Assembly: GCA_003024985.2 (NCBI GenBank)
Contig: PXIH01S0046996.1
Strand: one strand, 5' to 3'
Length of the DNA: 11,093 nucleotides
From: Euperipatoides rowelli
Taxonomy: Eukaryota; Onychophora; Udeonychophora; Euonychophora; Peripatopsidae
Shown here: positions 1-8,239 of the stretch, piece after piece
How the letters are laid out: the number at the start of each line of letters is the position of its first letter
Numbering within the stretch: position 1 is the stretch's first letter
The notes under the pieces: model-generated
What the model saw: only the letters and a program-made list of their open reading frames with translations
What the model was told of the DNA's origin: nothing
Databases searched by the model: none
Program-made: the position numbers and the translations under genes

Positions 1-33
1 ATTTAAAAAAAATTAATTAGATTAGGACAAGGG

Positions 34-86
34 ACAACCTCGCTGGACTATGGTCTGTTGTTGTCCGACACATTTGTATTTGTATA
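34..86 (+). repeat. 53-bp dispersed repeat, copy 1
   Basis: This segment, beginning ACAACCTCG and ending TTTGTATTTGTATA, recurs in reverse complement at 4624-4676. By hand alignment the two copies match at 47 of 53 positions with no gaps. Similarity stops abruptly on both sides, and no matching short duplications flank the pair. It is probably a fragment of a dispersed element rather than a gene. Its reading frames are open across the copy, but the length is too small to argue for coding. Confidence 0.7.
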
Positions 87-302
87 TCCTAAGATGATAT
101 TGGAAGGAAGCAACTTCTTTTTTTTAATACAGCTACTTTCTTATTCCGTTAAGCAGCTTGATTGGGAATTATTTTTTCAAGTCTATTATACAATTAACAC
201 TCAATTAAAACTGAGGAAGTGTTCTTAGAAAATCGGTTAAGTCAAAAACTTATTAAATGAGGGAATGCATTAATTTATGTGATAATTAAATTTAAACTAA
301 AT

Positions 303-402
303 TACAAAAAAAAACAAAAAACATGGTACATTGTTATTAATGGGGAAACTCATGTTCCTATTAACAGGACTACATGTTTTTTTTTTTTGTTTTTTTTTTT
401 AC
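303..402. repeat. Foldback (inverted repeat) of about 100 bp
   Basis: The left arm runs from an A-rich tract through ACATG to TTAATGGGGAA. The right arm runs from TTCCTATTAACA through ACATG to a long T tract. The arms pair through the A/T tracts, the CATG blocks and the GTTA/TAAC blocks, with mismatches between them and a loop of only a few bases near 346-352. The structure is visible directly. Whether it is a small MITE or chance pairing of A and T tracts is uncertain, although the matching CATG and TTAAT/ATTAA blocks favour a real inverted repeat. Confidence 0.45.
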
Positions 403-403
403 A

Positions 404-487
404 ATCCTAACCCTTCATCCCAATCTGCATCCTAGTTAGTGTGCAGGTTGGGATAGTTTAGGACTGTAAATAAATAAATAAAAAAAA
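404..487. repeat. Imperfect hairpin followed by TAAA-rich tail
   Basis: ATCCCAATCTGCA (416-428) pairs with TGCAGGTTGGGAT (442-454) around a short loop, and an outer TCCTAA/TTTAGGA pair (405-410 and 457-463) extends the stem. A TAAATAAATAAATAAAAAAAA-type tail follows directly at 468-487. The combination of a small structured body and a simple A-rich tail resembles the 3' end of a short retroposon, but no polymerase III promoter boxes or flanking duplication were found. It abuts the foldback to its left. Confidence 0.4.
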
Positions 488-1400
488 CTTTAAATAGCAA
501 AGTGATGTAGACCTGTTAGTAGCAACAGGAGGTAGTAATCCACTGTTTTTTATATTTTGTGTTAATAAAATTTAAATTGTTATAACAAATTTCTGTTTCT
601 AGGGGCATATTAAGCGGGCGTTACCTATATTGATTGTCCAATGCATTTGTGACATGTATTGTATATTAGTTTAAACGGTTGCATAAAACAGTACACAATA
701 ATGCTAAAAAATTATTAGCTAGCACATTGAGTTAAAATTCACAAAATACTAAAATATTTAGGAATTAAATAAATTAATGCATTATTATATCAGTTTAGGT
801 TTTACATATTCAGGTACTATCAGTTTTATAATTATGTAATTCTCCCCAGTTGTGTAATTACTAATCCTGTGGCTTCTGAAATTTGAATTCTAGACCATCA
901 GATTTTCTTACATACTGTAAATACTACTGTTGCCAATATATTAACAAAAATTTAATTTTGCAAAAAAAAAAAACTTCAGATTTCCTCTTTCCTACATGTA
1001 ACATTTGTCTACCTCCTCCATCACCAATTTCAATTTTTCTATTAGCACCCCCACCCTTAAAAGTCCTAGTTACATTGACACCATATTTTATGTTTTAATG
1101 ACAGTTTAAAACACAAAATATTGTGTCAATTCAATTTAAAATTTATTTGTATATTTATACAGATATACAGGATGTAGTGATTTTTTTTTTCATTTCAATT
1201 TGCAGTGTGATACAAGCATAAATTGTATTTTTTATTCTAATTTAATTACAAATACTGTAGATTTAGTGTATTGCAGCATGATTAATTTTGCTAATAAATT
1301 TCCAAAAACAATAAAATGCCTGAAAATGAAAATGTTACCGTATTGTGCAGGGATGGGCAAAGTATTTTTTTTTTAAAAAAAGTGACATGCTAACTTACTG
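488..1400. other. AT-rich stretch without recognisable genes
   Basis: I see only AT-rich sequence with short A and T runs. The open frame at 883-1098 on the plus strand has a low-complexity product (Lys/Phe/Pro runs) with no family signature and is treated as chance. A run of T at 1181-1190 is typical low-complexity DNA. Confidence 0.6.
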
Positions 1401-1525
1401 GACTAACATCAGGTAATTCTCTGTATTAAAAAGATCATCTCAAAATATAAATCTTTGGTGATTCATGAGTGTGAACCTCCACCTCAGAGAATGGNATGAG
1501 TGTGAACCTCCACCTCAGAGAATGG
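1401..1525 (+). repeat. ~100-bp repeat, copy 1 (contains the assembly gap)
   Basis: It starts GACTAACATCAGGTAATTCT and ends in CACCTCAGAGAATGG. The same order of words (GACTAACATCAGG, AATTCTCTGTATTAAAAAGA, ATATAAATC, GTGCGAACCTCC or GTGTGAACCTCC, CAGAGAA) recurs at 1546-1636. The single N at 1495 and the duplicated 30 bases around it lengthen this copy artificially. If the duplication is removed, the spacing between the two copy starts falls from 145 to about 114 bases. The repeat family is unknown to me. Confidence 0.7.
1465..1525. other. Assembly gap (N) flanked by an exact 30-bp duplication
   Basis: Bases 1465-1494 and 1496-1525 are identical (beginning ATGAGTGTGAACCTCC and ending AGAGAATGG) and are separated only by the unknown base at 1495. 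This is what results when two contig ends that truly overlap are joined by a placeholder instead of being merged. The companion repeat copy at 1546-1636 has this block only once, which supports the artefact reading. A true tandem duplication remains possible. Confidence 0.8.
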
Positions 1526-1545
1526 CTGGATGACCTTAAGGACTA

Positions 1546-1643
1546 GACTAACATCAGGCAATTCTCTGTATTAAAAAGAAGAGCTCGAGATATAAATCAT
1601 TGGCGATCCATGGGTGCGAACCTCCGTTTCAGAGAACGCACCC
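1546..1643 (+). repeat. ~100-bp repeat, copy 2, ending in a hairpin
   Basis: This is the second, diverged copy of the repeat at 1401-1525. Its distal part forms a perfect 8-bp stem, TGGGTGCG (1611-1618) with CGCACCCA (1637-1644), which copy 1 lacks because the corresponding bases differ there. No coding or RNA-gene signature was recognised. Confidence 0.6.
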
Positions 1644-2100
1644 AATGATGATGTGGAATACTATAAAAAATATTTCCCCAAAAAATGTATATAACCTTCC
1701 AGCAAGCGCACAGTCTAAATTTTACGACATTCAATTTTTTTATAAAATGTGTATGTGTATGGTCTTGTGGCAGTTGTGGGTTTGTCTCTGCCATCTATTC
1801 CTAAAACTAGCTCCCCACTACAATATTGGTAGGTTTTTACCATGTACTGTACATAACCCATTTTATAATTATTTTTTAGAATTGTATGAAAAAAATGTCG
1901 ACATATTTTACGACACGCGCCTGCTGTTATATTGGCTTTCAGTAGCGTAATACAAATATTATAAAACATTTAGGAATAAACTCATATATTTTTTAAAATC
2001 AGAATTTATTGCAGATTTAAAAAATCAAAAGAAAAAAAATTCTATCTCCAACGACATAGAAACGGTAAAGGAAAATGTAAGATAAACTGTTTTTTTTTTT
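1644..2100. other. Unassigned stretch
   Basis: Open frames on both strands overlap each other here (1600-1950 plus; 1597-1794 and 1715-1969 minus). Such two-strand openness without conserved motifs argues against a gene. The word TTTTACGACA occurs twice (near 1721 and 1907), which may hint at a diverged duplication. Nothing else was recognised. Confidence 0.5.
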
Positions 2101-2104
2101 TTAC

Positions 2105-2755
2105 AGCTGACTTTTAGAAAAAAAATCTTATTTGTTGGAATTTTTTTTCTTTATATAAAATTCCTGACAAAAATAGAACAAAAAATACTATTAAAATTTT
2201 TTCTATCTGTTATAGATTTTGAAATATTTAACAATGTATTATCGGGACATAGTAAATACAAGCGTAATGAATGCCGACATTTAGAAAAATAATCATAAAC
2301 AAAAATCTGTTTGTTGGAATTTTTTTTCCTTTATATATTAAATTCCTGACATAGTATTTTTTGTTCTATTTTTTGTCAGGAATTTTAATATATAAAGAAA
2401 AAAAAATTCCAACAAACAGATTTTTGTTTATGATTATTTTTTCTAAATGTCGGCAATCATTACGCTTGTATTTATACTGTAAGCTATCATGCCCAGATAA
2501 TACATTGTTAAATATTTCAAAATCTATAACAGATAGAAAAAAACTTAAATTGTATTTTTTGTTCTATTTTTTAAGTTTTTTCCTACATTATCTGTTATAG
2601 ATTTTGAAATATTTAACATTGTATTATCGGGACATACAGTAAATATAAGCGTAATGAAAGCTGACATTTAGAAAAATAATCATATAAAAAATATGTTTGT
2701 TGGAATTTTATTTTCTTTATATATTAAAATTCCTGATAAAAAAATAGAACATATA
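2105..2755. repeat. Satellite-like ~180-bp unit array with one inverted unit
   Basis: A unit of about 180 bases has the module order TTTGTTGGAATTTT, CTTTATATA, AATTCCTGAC, AATAGAACAAAAAATAC, TCTGTTATAGATTTTG, GTATTATCGGGACAT, AAGCGTAATGAA, GACATTTAGAAAAATAATC. A unit tail occurs at 2105-2130, a full forward unit at about 2131-2309, a truncated forward start at 2310-2351, an inverted unit at about 2354-2547, and forward sequence again at 2570-2755. The result is two adjoining palindromes that share the middle arm: 2206-2351 with 2374-2533, and about 2376-2547 with 2570-2736. Each has a loop of about 22 bases. The inverted unit carries a roughly 15-base addition near 2477-2495 relative to the first arm. 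The array is non-coding; open frames inside it are AT-rich by-products. Confidence 0.85.
2354..2547 (-). repeat. Inverted unit of the ~180-bp array
   Basis: Read on the minus strand, this segment reproduces the forward units at 2131-2309 and 2570-2736 nearly base for base. The 21 bases at 2354-2374 (GTATTTTTTG... ending TTTTTT) are identical to 2552-2572 in the same orientation, so the inverted unit is bracketed by a direct copy of its own module. This is consistent with inversion or template switching at that sequence. Confidence 0.75.
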
Positions 2756-3432
2756 TGTGTAATAATTTCATTATTACACACATTTAGAAACTTTTATACA
2801 AAGGACTATGAATCGCAAAAATTACGACACATGACCGCTCATGTTAAAAATTTGCGTGCGCCCGCTCGAAGGTTAAAATACAAAATAATTCAAAATTTAA
2901 AGTATCTAAAGTACAAAACACTTTGCACTTTCAATCTTCTCAAAATAGAAAATACTTTTCTTTTTTTTTTATAAAGAACAATCTCGGATAAAAAAAATCT
3001 CTTGGTATGTCAATTTTCTTTAGGTTACATAAAATACAAATCAATTTTAATTTTTTAGTTTTTAAAACTAACAGTAGGTTAAATAAGTTAATTTTTTTTT
3101 TTTTTTTGTATATTGCAACTTTTTGCAAAATGAGTTTTCAAATTTCTAATGGAAATTTATGCAACTTCTATATTTTGTGCTTAGGAAGTTAGGACACCTC
3201 TTTCCTGCTTCAAATTTTGTAAATTTGTATTTTCAGTTGAGTTAATTTTAAAAAATTTACTCAACTCTCCCACTCATCCCCTACTAATGTGCTGTTTATT
3301 AAATATTATATATTAACACAATAATCTTAATAAAAAAAACTATCACCACACGTACAGTATGCTGCCAAACAGTATGTGTTCGAACAGACTAAATAGCCTA
3401 CATATATTTGAAAACTACTGAGCATTGAAATT
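2756..3432. other. Unassigned stretch with a short palindrome
   Basis: No gene was recognised. An inverted repeat GTTGAGTTAA (3236-3245) / TTTACTCAAC (3256-3265) is the only tidy structure. The open frame 2693-2974 begins inside the satellite array and then runs through a less AT-rich part with several Arg and Lys codons, but it has no recognisable domain. The frames at 2940-3128 (minus) and 3007-3192 (plus) overlap on opposite strands and are low-complexity. Confidence 0.5.
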
Positions 3433-3550
3433 AAGTATTGAAAATACAAAATACTTTTAAAATGTATTTTTGTTACCAAATACTTGTAGAAAGGTATTTG
3501 CAATACAAAATACAAAAGTATTTTCATTATTTATTTGAAATACTTGTATC
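3433..3550. repeat. Self-complementary AATACAAAATACTTTT repeat
   Basis: The words ATACAAAATACTTTT, AATACAAAATACAAAAGTATTTT and GAAATACTTG alternate in both orientations over about 118 bases, so the segment can pair with itself in several registers. Sequences of this style occur near the ends of hAT-type transposons in many animals; that assignment is from general familiarity. No terminal inverted repeat or target duplication is visible. Confidence 0.45.
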
Positions 3551-4033
3551 CTATGTCTTTTGGAATTTAATTCTAGCGCATCCGTAGAAGGAGAAGGAAA
3601 AATTGTTGGTAAATTTAAAAAAAATGTAATCAAAGATTTTTGTACTGGTTGTGAATATTTAAAATAATGATGTGAAATTTAATATTTTGACACACTAACA
3701 TAGATCTGAATATAATATCCAAAGACAGTCACTCAGCAGTTGTACAGTAGTTGTGAGTTGTGAATTTGAAGAGTCACAGTTAAGAAATTCCTCACTTCTC
3801 TCCCCAATAAAATTCTCTAGCTATAGCGCTGCAAATAAGTTTAAGAAATTGCATATTTATTAATTTTACCAATATATTCTCAAACAATAAATTGTCAAGT
3901 TAAAAATATATACAGGTAGATTGTGTTGCTGGAATAATTTGTGTGTATGTGAAGAGGTAGGGACTCATTTTTTTTAAAAAAAATATTTTTAATTCTTTAA
4001 AAAAAAATTTAAATTTATGTTGTACATTTCTGT
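3551..4033. other. Unassigned AT-rich stretch
   Basis: No open frame of note, RNA gene or repeat was recognised. A and T blocks at 3968-4010 are low complexity. Confidence 0.55.
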
Positions 4034-4037
4034 TTAA

Positions 4038-4183
4038 CACATGACTGCCACAGTGTTTTTCGGTGGTTTGTTCCCATAAGCCAACCTAAGTTAATCATGT
4101 TTCTTAACTATGAGTTATCTCGTAGTTGACTTCCAGAACAAGATTGTCAAATATGAGATATCTCGTAGTTGGCAGTCAAAGTG
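4038..4183. mobile_element. Short non-autonomous element with piggyBac-like termini
   Basis: The left end CACATGACTGCCAC (4038-4051) is an imperfect inverted copy of the right end GTTGGCAGTCAAAGTG (4168-4183). The left end is directly preceded by TTAA (4034-4037), the target used by piggyBac transposons, whose animal members often carry CTTTGACTGCCA-like termini. The expected right TTAA is represented only by TAAG, so it must have decayed if the call is right. Inside, ATGA(G)TTATCTCGTAGTTGAC (4110-4130) and a near copy at 4153-4173 form a direct repeat of period 43 next to the right end. There is no transposase frame, so it would be a MITE of about 146 bp. The open frame 4126-4443 starts inside it and is not considered a gene. 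Confidence 0.45.
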
Positions 4184-4623
4184 TAAGAAAAGTATTAGCC
4201 CAGTGTGGATGGCTTTGTCACAGTAGCCTATGTATGGATGGGGATATTGATATTTCTCATAAAAATCTACCATTGTATACATTTAGTTTATTTGAACAAT
4301 TCAAGAAAAAGATGTTTTTATTTAAATATCTTAATGTATTCAGTTTCATCATAGTCTATAATAAGTGTTATGAAATTGCTTGGGAGGGAAGGGTGGGTAG
4401 GGCCAAGATTTTTAAAAAGCTCATAAAAATCCACATTAATTGAACATTTCAATTCAAGAAATGTATCAATTCTCTAATTTAGATTTGGCTTTGTAGATCT
4501 TCCTCTTCGCCCATTATTTTTCATAAACGCATAATCTGTCTACTTGTCTTTAAATAAAAGCACACTAATGAATAAGAGAAGCTCAAAACCAGGACATACG
4601 CTCCAATCTGAGATTGCTCATTT
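4184..4623. other. Unassigned stretch
   Basis: An open frame begins inside the element to the left (4126) and runs to 4443. Its product of about 105 residues shows no signature and ends in a Lys/Ile-rich tail. I consider it chance, with low certainty. No RNA gene or repeat was recognised. Confidence 0.45.
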
Positions 4624-4676
4624 TATACAAATACAAATATGCCGGACAACAACAGACTTGAGTCCAACGAGGTTGT
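4624..4676 (-). repeat. 53-bp dispersed repeat, copy 2 (inverted)
   Basis: This is the reverse complement of 34-86, with 47 of 53 positions identical by hand alignment. The flanks outside the match differ completely from those of copy 1: GACAAGGG lies outside copy 1 and AGTACTGT outside copy 2, so there is no target-site duplication for a 4.6-kb element spanning both. The simplest reading is two independent insertions of the same repeat in opposite orientation. Confidence 0.7.
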
Positions 4677-6900
4677 AGTACTGTACTTTGAGATTTTTAA
4701 TGCAAGTAAAATTAACCATTGTATCACTTGTACCTAAATAAAAAAATACCAATAATAATAAAAGACAAAACTGATTGGCCTGTCTAAGTCTGGATAATTG
4801 TTATCCCCCCCCCCCCCCTGCATTAAATGTGAATCGAGGATTTAAAGACTAAGAAGAATAATGGCCTATTTCATCTGATAATTTACAAAAATATTTATTA
4901 CCATATAATTGTATAATGTATTATTGTCAAATTTTCAGTTTATCCTGTTTTATTTTTAACAAATATTTACAACCTCTCCTAAATCCAGTAACTCAGTTGC
5001 AAATGCCCCCACCCCCTAGCTTAAATTTCAATGGACTACTGTTTTATTATTTGTATTGGTTAATAGGTTATGTTGTAAAAGAAAAGACTTGAAAATTCTT
5101 TCATCACTTGATTGAAAGCTTTTACATCCTAACTTTTCAATATAATCAATACTTAATTCTTTTGATTTAAATTGATTGTAAAACTAAAAAAAAAAAAAAA
5201 TCCAATTTTTAAAATTGTTGGATGTTCCATTACTTACTGGCAAATCCATATTTTTAAAAAAAAAAAAAAAAAAAAAACTCCCTCAGTGTTTCACCATTAA
5301 GAAATCTTGATTTCAGATATCTTTAAAAGTTTTTGACACTGATAATATTGACAATCAAATAAAACATTGCTTTATACCTTGTTTATAATACACCCGCATA
5401 GCATGAGAAACAATATTGTGTATCCTTCATGTATTTCCGTTGATAAAAATATACTGTACATTGTTTATTAAACATATAAAATTTAGGGAGGGGGACGGGG
5501 ATGGAGGAATCAACTTTTAAGTAGACATATAGGCTACATACCCGTGATCACCTGAATCAATTTTAAGAATTGTTAATTAGTGCAAAATATAAAAAAAAAA
5601 CACTTCACCAAATTTAAAGTTGTAATAGACAAAATTATGCTTAGATTTTATATGTTTCATAAACTCAATTTGGTAATCAGTTTTTTTAAATATAATTAGG
5701 TTATGCTGTCTTATACTGTATATCATACTGTATAATTAAAACCATTAAAATTACTTAGTATTTTATTTTTTATCCTGAAACTAATAACTTCCATGGCCTT
5801 GATACAAAACTTTATTTACTTTGCTAATCAAAAAATCTGTCTTTTAGACAATATGACTACCCAACCAATTTACATAAGTGCTTTATTATAATGGCAAAAA
5901 CAATTAGATGAAAATCCTAACATCAATATTAAAGACCGATAAAAGGCGGGGGGGGGGGGATAAATGTGTTAAATACAAATAAAAAGAGGATGGGGTGGGG
6001 GCAAATTTGAGATTGGATTAAAGCTTGTTGATTTTCTAAATTGTTAGTCGTTATGCTTGTTTCAGCTAACTTATATATTTTGTTCTTAGTTTTATAATAA
6101 TCATGACTTTTCTCAGTAAATATTATCCTAAATATAATGCAAAATACTATTCAACCTTTTTTTTTTTTAAAAAAAAAAATTGGTCTACCGTATAATTAGA
6201 ATAACACCCAAAAGAACTTTCATCATAATTTCTGCACATAAATTATATGTTCCAATCCATAATATAATGAATTGTTGATTGAACTGTAGAAAAATAACTT
6301 GCAATGCATCAACAGATAGAATGTTTGCACAATATGTAAATTCCATTGCGAATGTTTATATATTTTCCAGTATTTAATTCCGACAATTTTTCTTTATTTG
6401 CTGACACTGTTATAGTGACAATCTCTAAGAACACGTTTTTAATTAATGAAGAAAAAAGTTTCAAACATTCATATCACTATTTCGAAACAAAATCTGACAT
6501 TGTAATAACTTTCGTTTAATCTAATTGTAGTTTCTCAAGACTTAAAAATAATCATGATTGTATGATAAGCAGGTACAAACTTAATTTGCATCTTAAGTTA
6601 GTATTGCATTAATAAAAACAAAAGGTGACCAAGTATTTAACCTTGTAGAACCCCATAACCACAGTCCTCTTCTCACTAAAATAATTGTTCACTGAATGAT
6701 AAATATAATTTGTCGGTTCATTTATCGTGCCAGCATTACTGTTCCAACACTGGATCCAGTAATTTGATAAAATTTGCATTTTTTAATAAAATTATACAAT
6801 TGGTTTGATATATTTTGCAATTACTGTATATTAGAAATAAGACTTTAGAGAAATGAAACAATTACACTATTAGAAATAATCCAGCTGTCTTTTTGTACAA
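4677..6900. other. Long AT-rich stretch without genes; several homopolymer runs
   Basis: No coding region, RNA gene or clear repeat was recognised in about 2.2 kb. Notable runs are C14 at 4805-4818, A15 at 5186-5200, A22 at 5256-5277 and G12 at 5948-5959. There are also GC-biased patches amid the AT background near 5488-5505 (GGGAGGGGGACGGGGATGG) and 5988-6001. The A22 run could be the tail of an old retroposon, but no body or duplication is visible next to it. Confidence 0.55.
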
Positions 6901-7210
6901 TGGAATCACAATAGCCAGTTTAAGTTAAAGCTGGTAAAAAAAAATACCTGTAACAAAACATAAATTGAACATATTTCAGCAGAACTAGTAAGCAAAAATG
7001 GGAAGATTTTACTGTTTTTGTTGAAATTGATACAACCAGCAGCAACATTATCATCTATTTCACTGTCAAATACAGGTGTTAAAAAAATAAAATGTCTTAG
7101 CAATATTCAAATTGCTTATTTTAAATACCTGGATACCTATAATTTATTTTCTGAAATTTTTTTTCAACAACAAAGTGCCTATTAAAAGTATTAATAGAAT
7201 TAGGTGCAGT
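6901..7210. other. Unassigned stretch
   Basis: A minus-strand open frame (6906-7103, 65 codons) has no family signature. No other structure was recognised. Confidence 0.45.
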
Positions 7211-7258
7211 AGATCCATCAGCAGACAAATAGTTAATTTATCCGATGAATTAGATACC
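7211..7258 (+). repeat. Isolated ~46-bp minisatellite unit
   Basis: AGATCCATCAGCAGACAAATAG and the following TTAATTTATCCGATGAATTAG resemble the units of the arrays at 7754-7889 and 8240-8400. The prefix TAGATCCATCA is close to TAGATTCATCA at 8240 and TAGATCGATCA at 8361. It looks like a detached, diverged copy of the same unit. Confidence 0.4.
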
Positions 7259-7475
7259 AGTGCTTAGAAATAGCTTGCTACCTAGTAACTTATATATTTT
7301 TGTAGTTACTGTTTTTAAATGCAGCAGTAGCTAAGTACAAAATAATTTTAAATAGTAAAACATTTGATATTTTTCTTGCTTTCCGTTTAAATTATCTTTA
7401 AGCGTTGGTTACACTATTAAAATAAAATTATATTGTAAGATTATTATTAATTGTATAAAAATATATTTAATGCCT

Positions 7476-7485
7476 CCCCCCCCCC
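7476..7485. repeat. C10 homopolymer
   Basis: A run of ten C stands in an otherwise AT-rich context. It would be a likely site of sequencing or replication slippage. Confidence 0.9.
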
Positions 7486-7520
7486 AATCGTTCTAAACAA
7501 ATTTGATTTCCATAATTTTG

Positions 7521-7680
7521 AAAAATAGCTGCTGTGCCTAATTGAGAAAAACAGTAAAGTAGCTTAATAACTACTGTATTTGAAAACAATAGTAGATATA
7601 ATGAACTACTTTTGTAAAATAGCTTTAATGTTAGCAAACTAGTTTTTTTTTTCATAAATAGCTGTAGTTTACTTTTAGAA
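7521..7680. repeat. AATAGCT/ACTACTTTT-rich self-similar repeat
   Basis: Words such as AAAATAGCT, GTAGCTTAATAACTACT, GAACTACTTTTG and ATAGCTGTAGTTTACTTTT recur in both orientations. Tracts of this kind (TAGCT alternating with ACTACTTTT) are familiar from dispersed DNA-transposon remnants in animal genomes; that is a general resemblance only. The minus-strand open frame 7467-7724 crosses it and is not considered coding. Confidence 0.35.
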
Positions 7681-7753
7681 AATTTGGACCTGTTCTGAAC
7701 ACTGATAGATGTATCAAGACACAAATTTTAGCACCTTTTGAATATAATATATG

Positions 7754-7889
7754 TCCATCAGATAAAGGTTTAGTTATTCCTTTGGTATCGAATAAAAGTT
7801 CATCAGATAAAAAATTAGTTATCCCATTTTAAGGATCAAGTATCCATCATCAGACGAATGCTAAATTATTCCATTAGAATCGGATATAA
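7754..7889 (+). repeat. Degenerate ~46-bp minisatellite, array 1 (three units)
   Basis: The block CATCAG occurs at 7756, 7801 and 7848, spacings of 45 and 47. Each is followed by a GATAAA- or GACGAA-like word, then TTAGTTAT-like and CCATT- or CCTTT-like blocks and a GTATCGAATA-like end. The spacing is not constant modulo three and the units contain stops, so the array is non-coding. The same unit family makes up array 2. Confidence 0.65.
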
Positions 7890-8239
7890 GATGTGGAAAA
7901 AAAAACCTGAGGGCTATAAATAAGTTTTAAATGTACAGTATATATGGCTGTTTCTGGAGTATGGGAGCTTGTAGATTGATTACATTTGGCTAGCAAACTT
8001 TGGATCTCCTTAACTAAATTTAAAAAAATACATGCCCAGCACAGTGAAGGATGTACGAAGCTAAAAATAGCATCAGTCTGATTTTCTTGGGCATGGGTTT
8101 TCAATCAAATTGTATATCATTGTACTAGGTGTGGTGGTTGAGGAGGAATTGCAAATATTACAATATACAGGCAGTTGTACTCATTTTATAGGTGTGTTGT
8201 CAGAAAAAAAAAATAGTTAAACTCTTATATGAAATGTAT
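7890..8239. other. Spacer between the two minisatellite arrays
   Basis: A minus-strand open frame at 8104-7874 (76 codons, TTG start with a stop immediately upstream) has a fairly balanced composition, including Cys, Trp, His and Pro. I recognise no domain in it. It could be a fragment of a transposon-encoded exon, but this is speculative and no gene is called. Confidence 0.35.

Noticed and set aside
883-1098. 71-codon plus-strand open frame
   Set aside because: Composition is low complexity (Lys, Phe, Pro runs), no family motif, and frames of this length are expected in AT-rich DNA.
1597-1969. Overlapping open frames on both strands (116, 84 and 65 codons)
   Set aside because: Mutually overlapping frames with no motif; at least two must be spurious and none has supporting signals. 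They also run into the repeat at 1546-1643.
2361-2974. Plus-strand open frames of 79 and 93 codons
   Set aside because: They lie in, or begin in, the satellite-like palindromic array and owe their openness to its AT-rich units.
4126-4443. 105-codon plus-strand open frame
   Set aside because: Starts within the putative MITE, no recognisable domain and a Lys/Ile-rich end; no splice or promoter support.
34-4676. A single 4.6-kb DNA transposon bounded by the 53-bp inverted repeats
   Set aside because: No target-site duplication outside the repeats and no transposase in between; two independent copies are simpler.
5256-5277. A22 run as a poly(A) tail of a processed pseudogene or retroposon
   Set aside because: No recognisable body on either strand next to it and no flanking duplication.
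6612-6770. Minus-strand open stretch of about 50 codons around 6750-6612
   Set aside because: Reads plausibly as peptide but is short, has no motif and no exon boundary evidence.
7874-8104. 76-codon minus-strand open frame with balanced composition
   Set aside because: More protein-like than the others but I recognise no family, it begins at TTG right after a stop, and it sits between minisatellite arrays. Not enough to call a gene.
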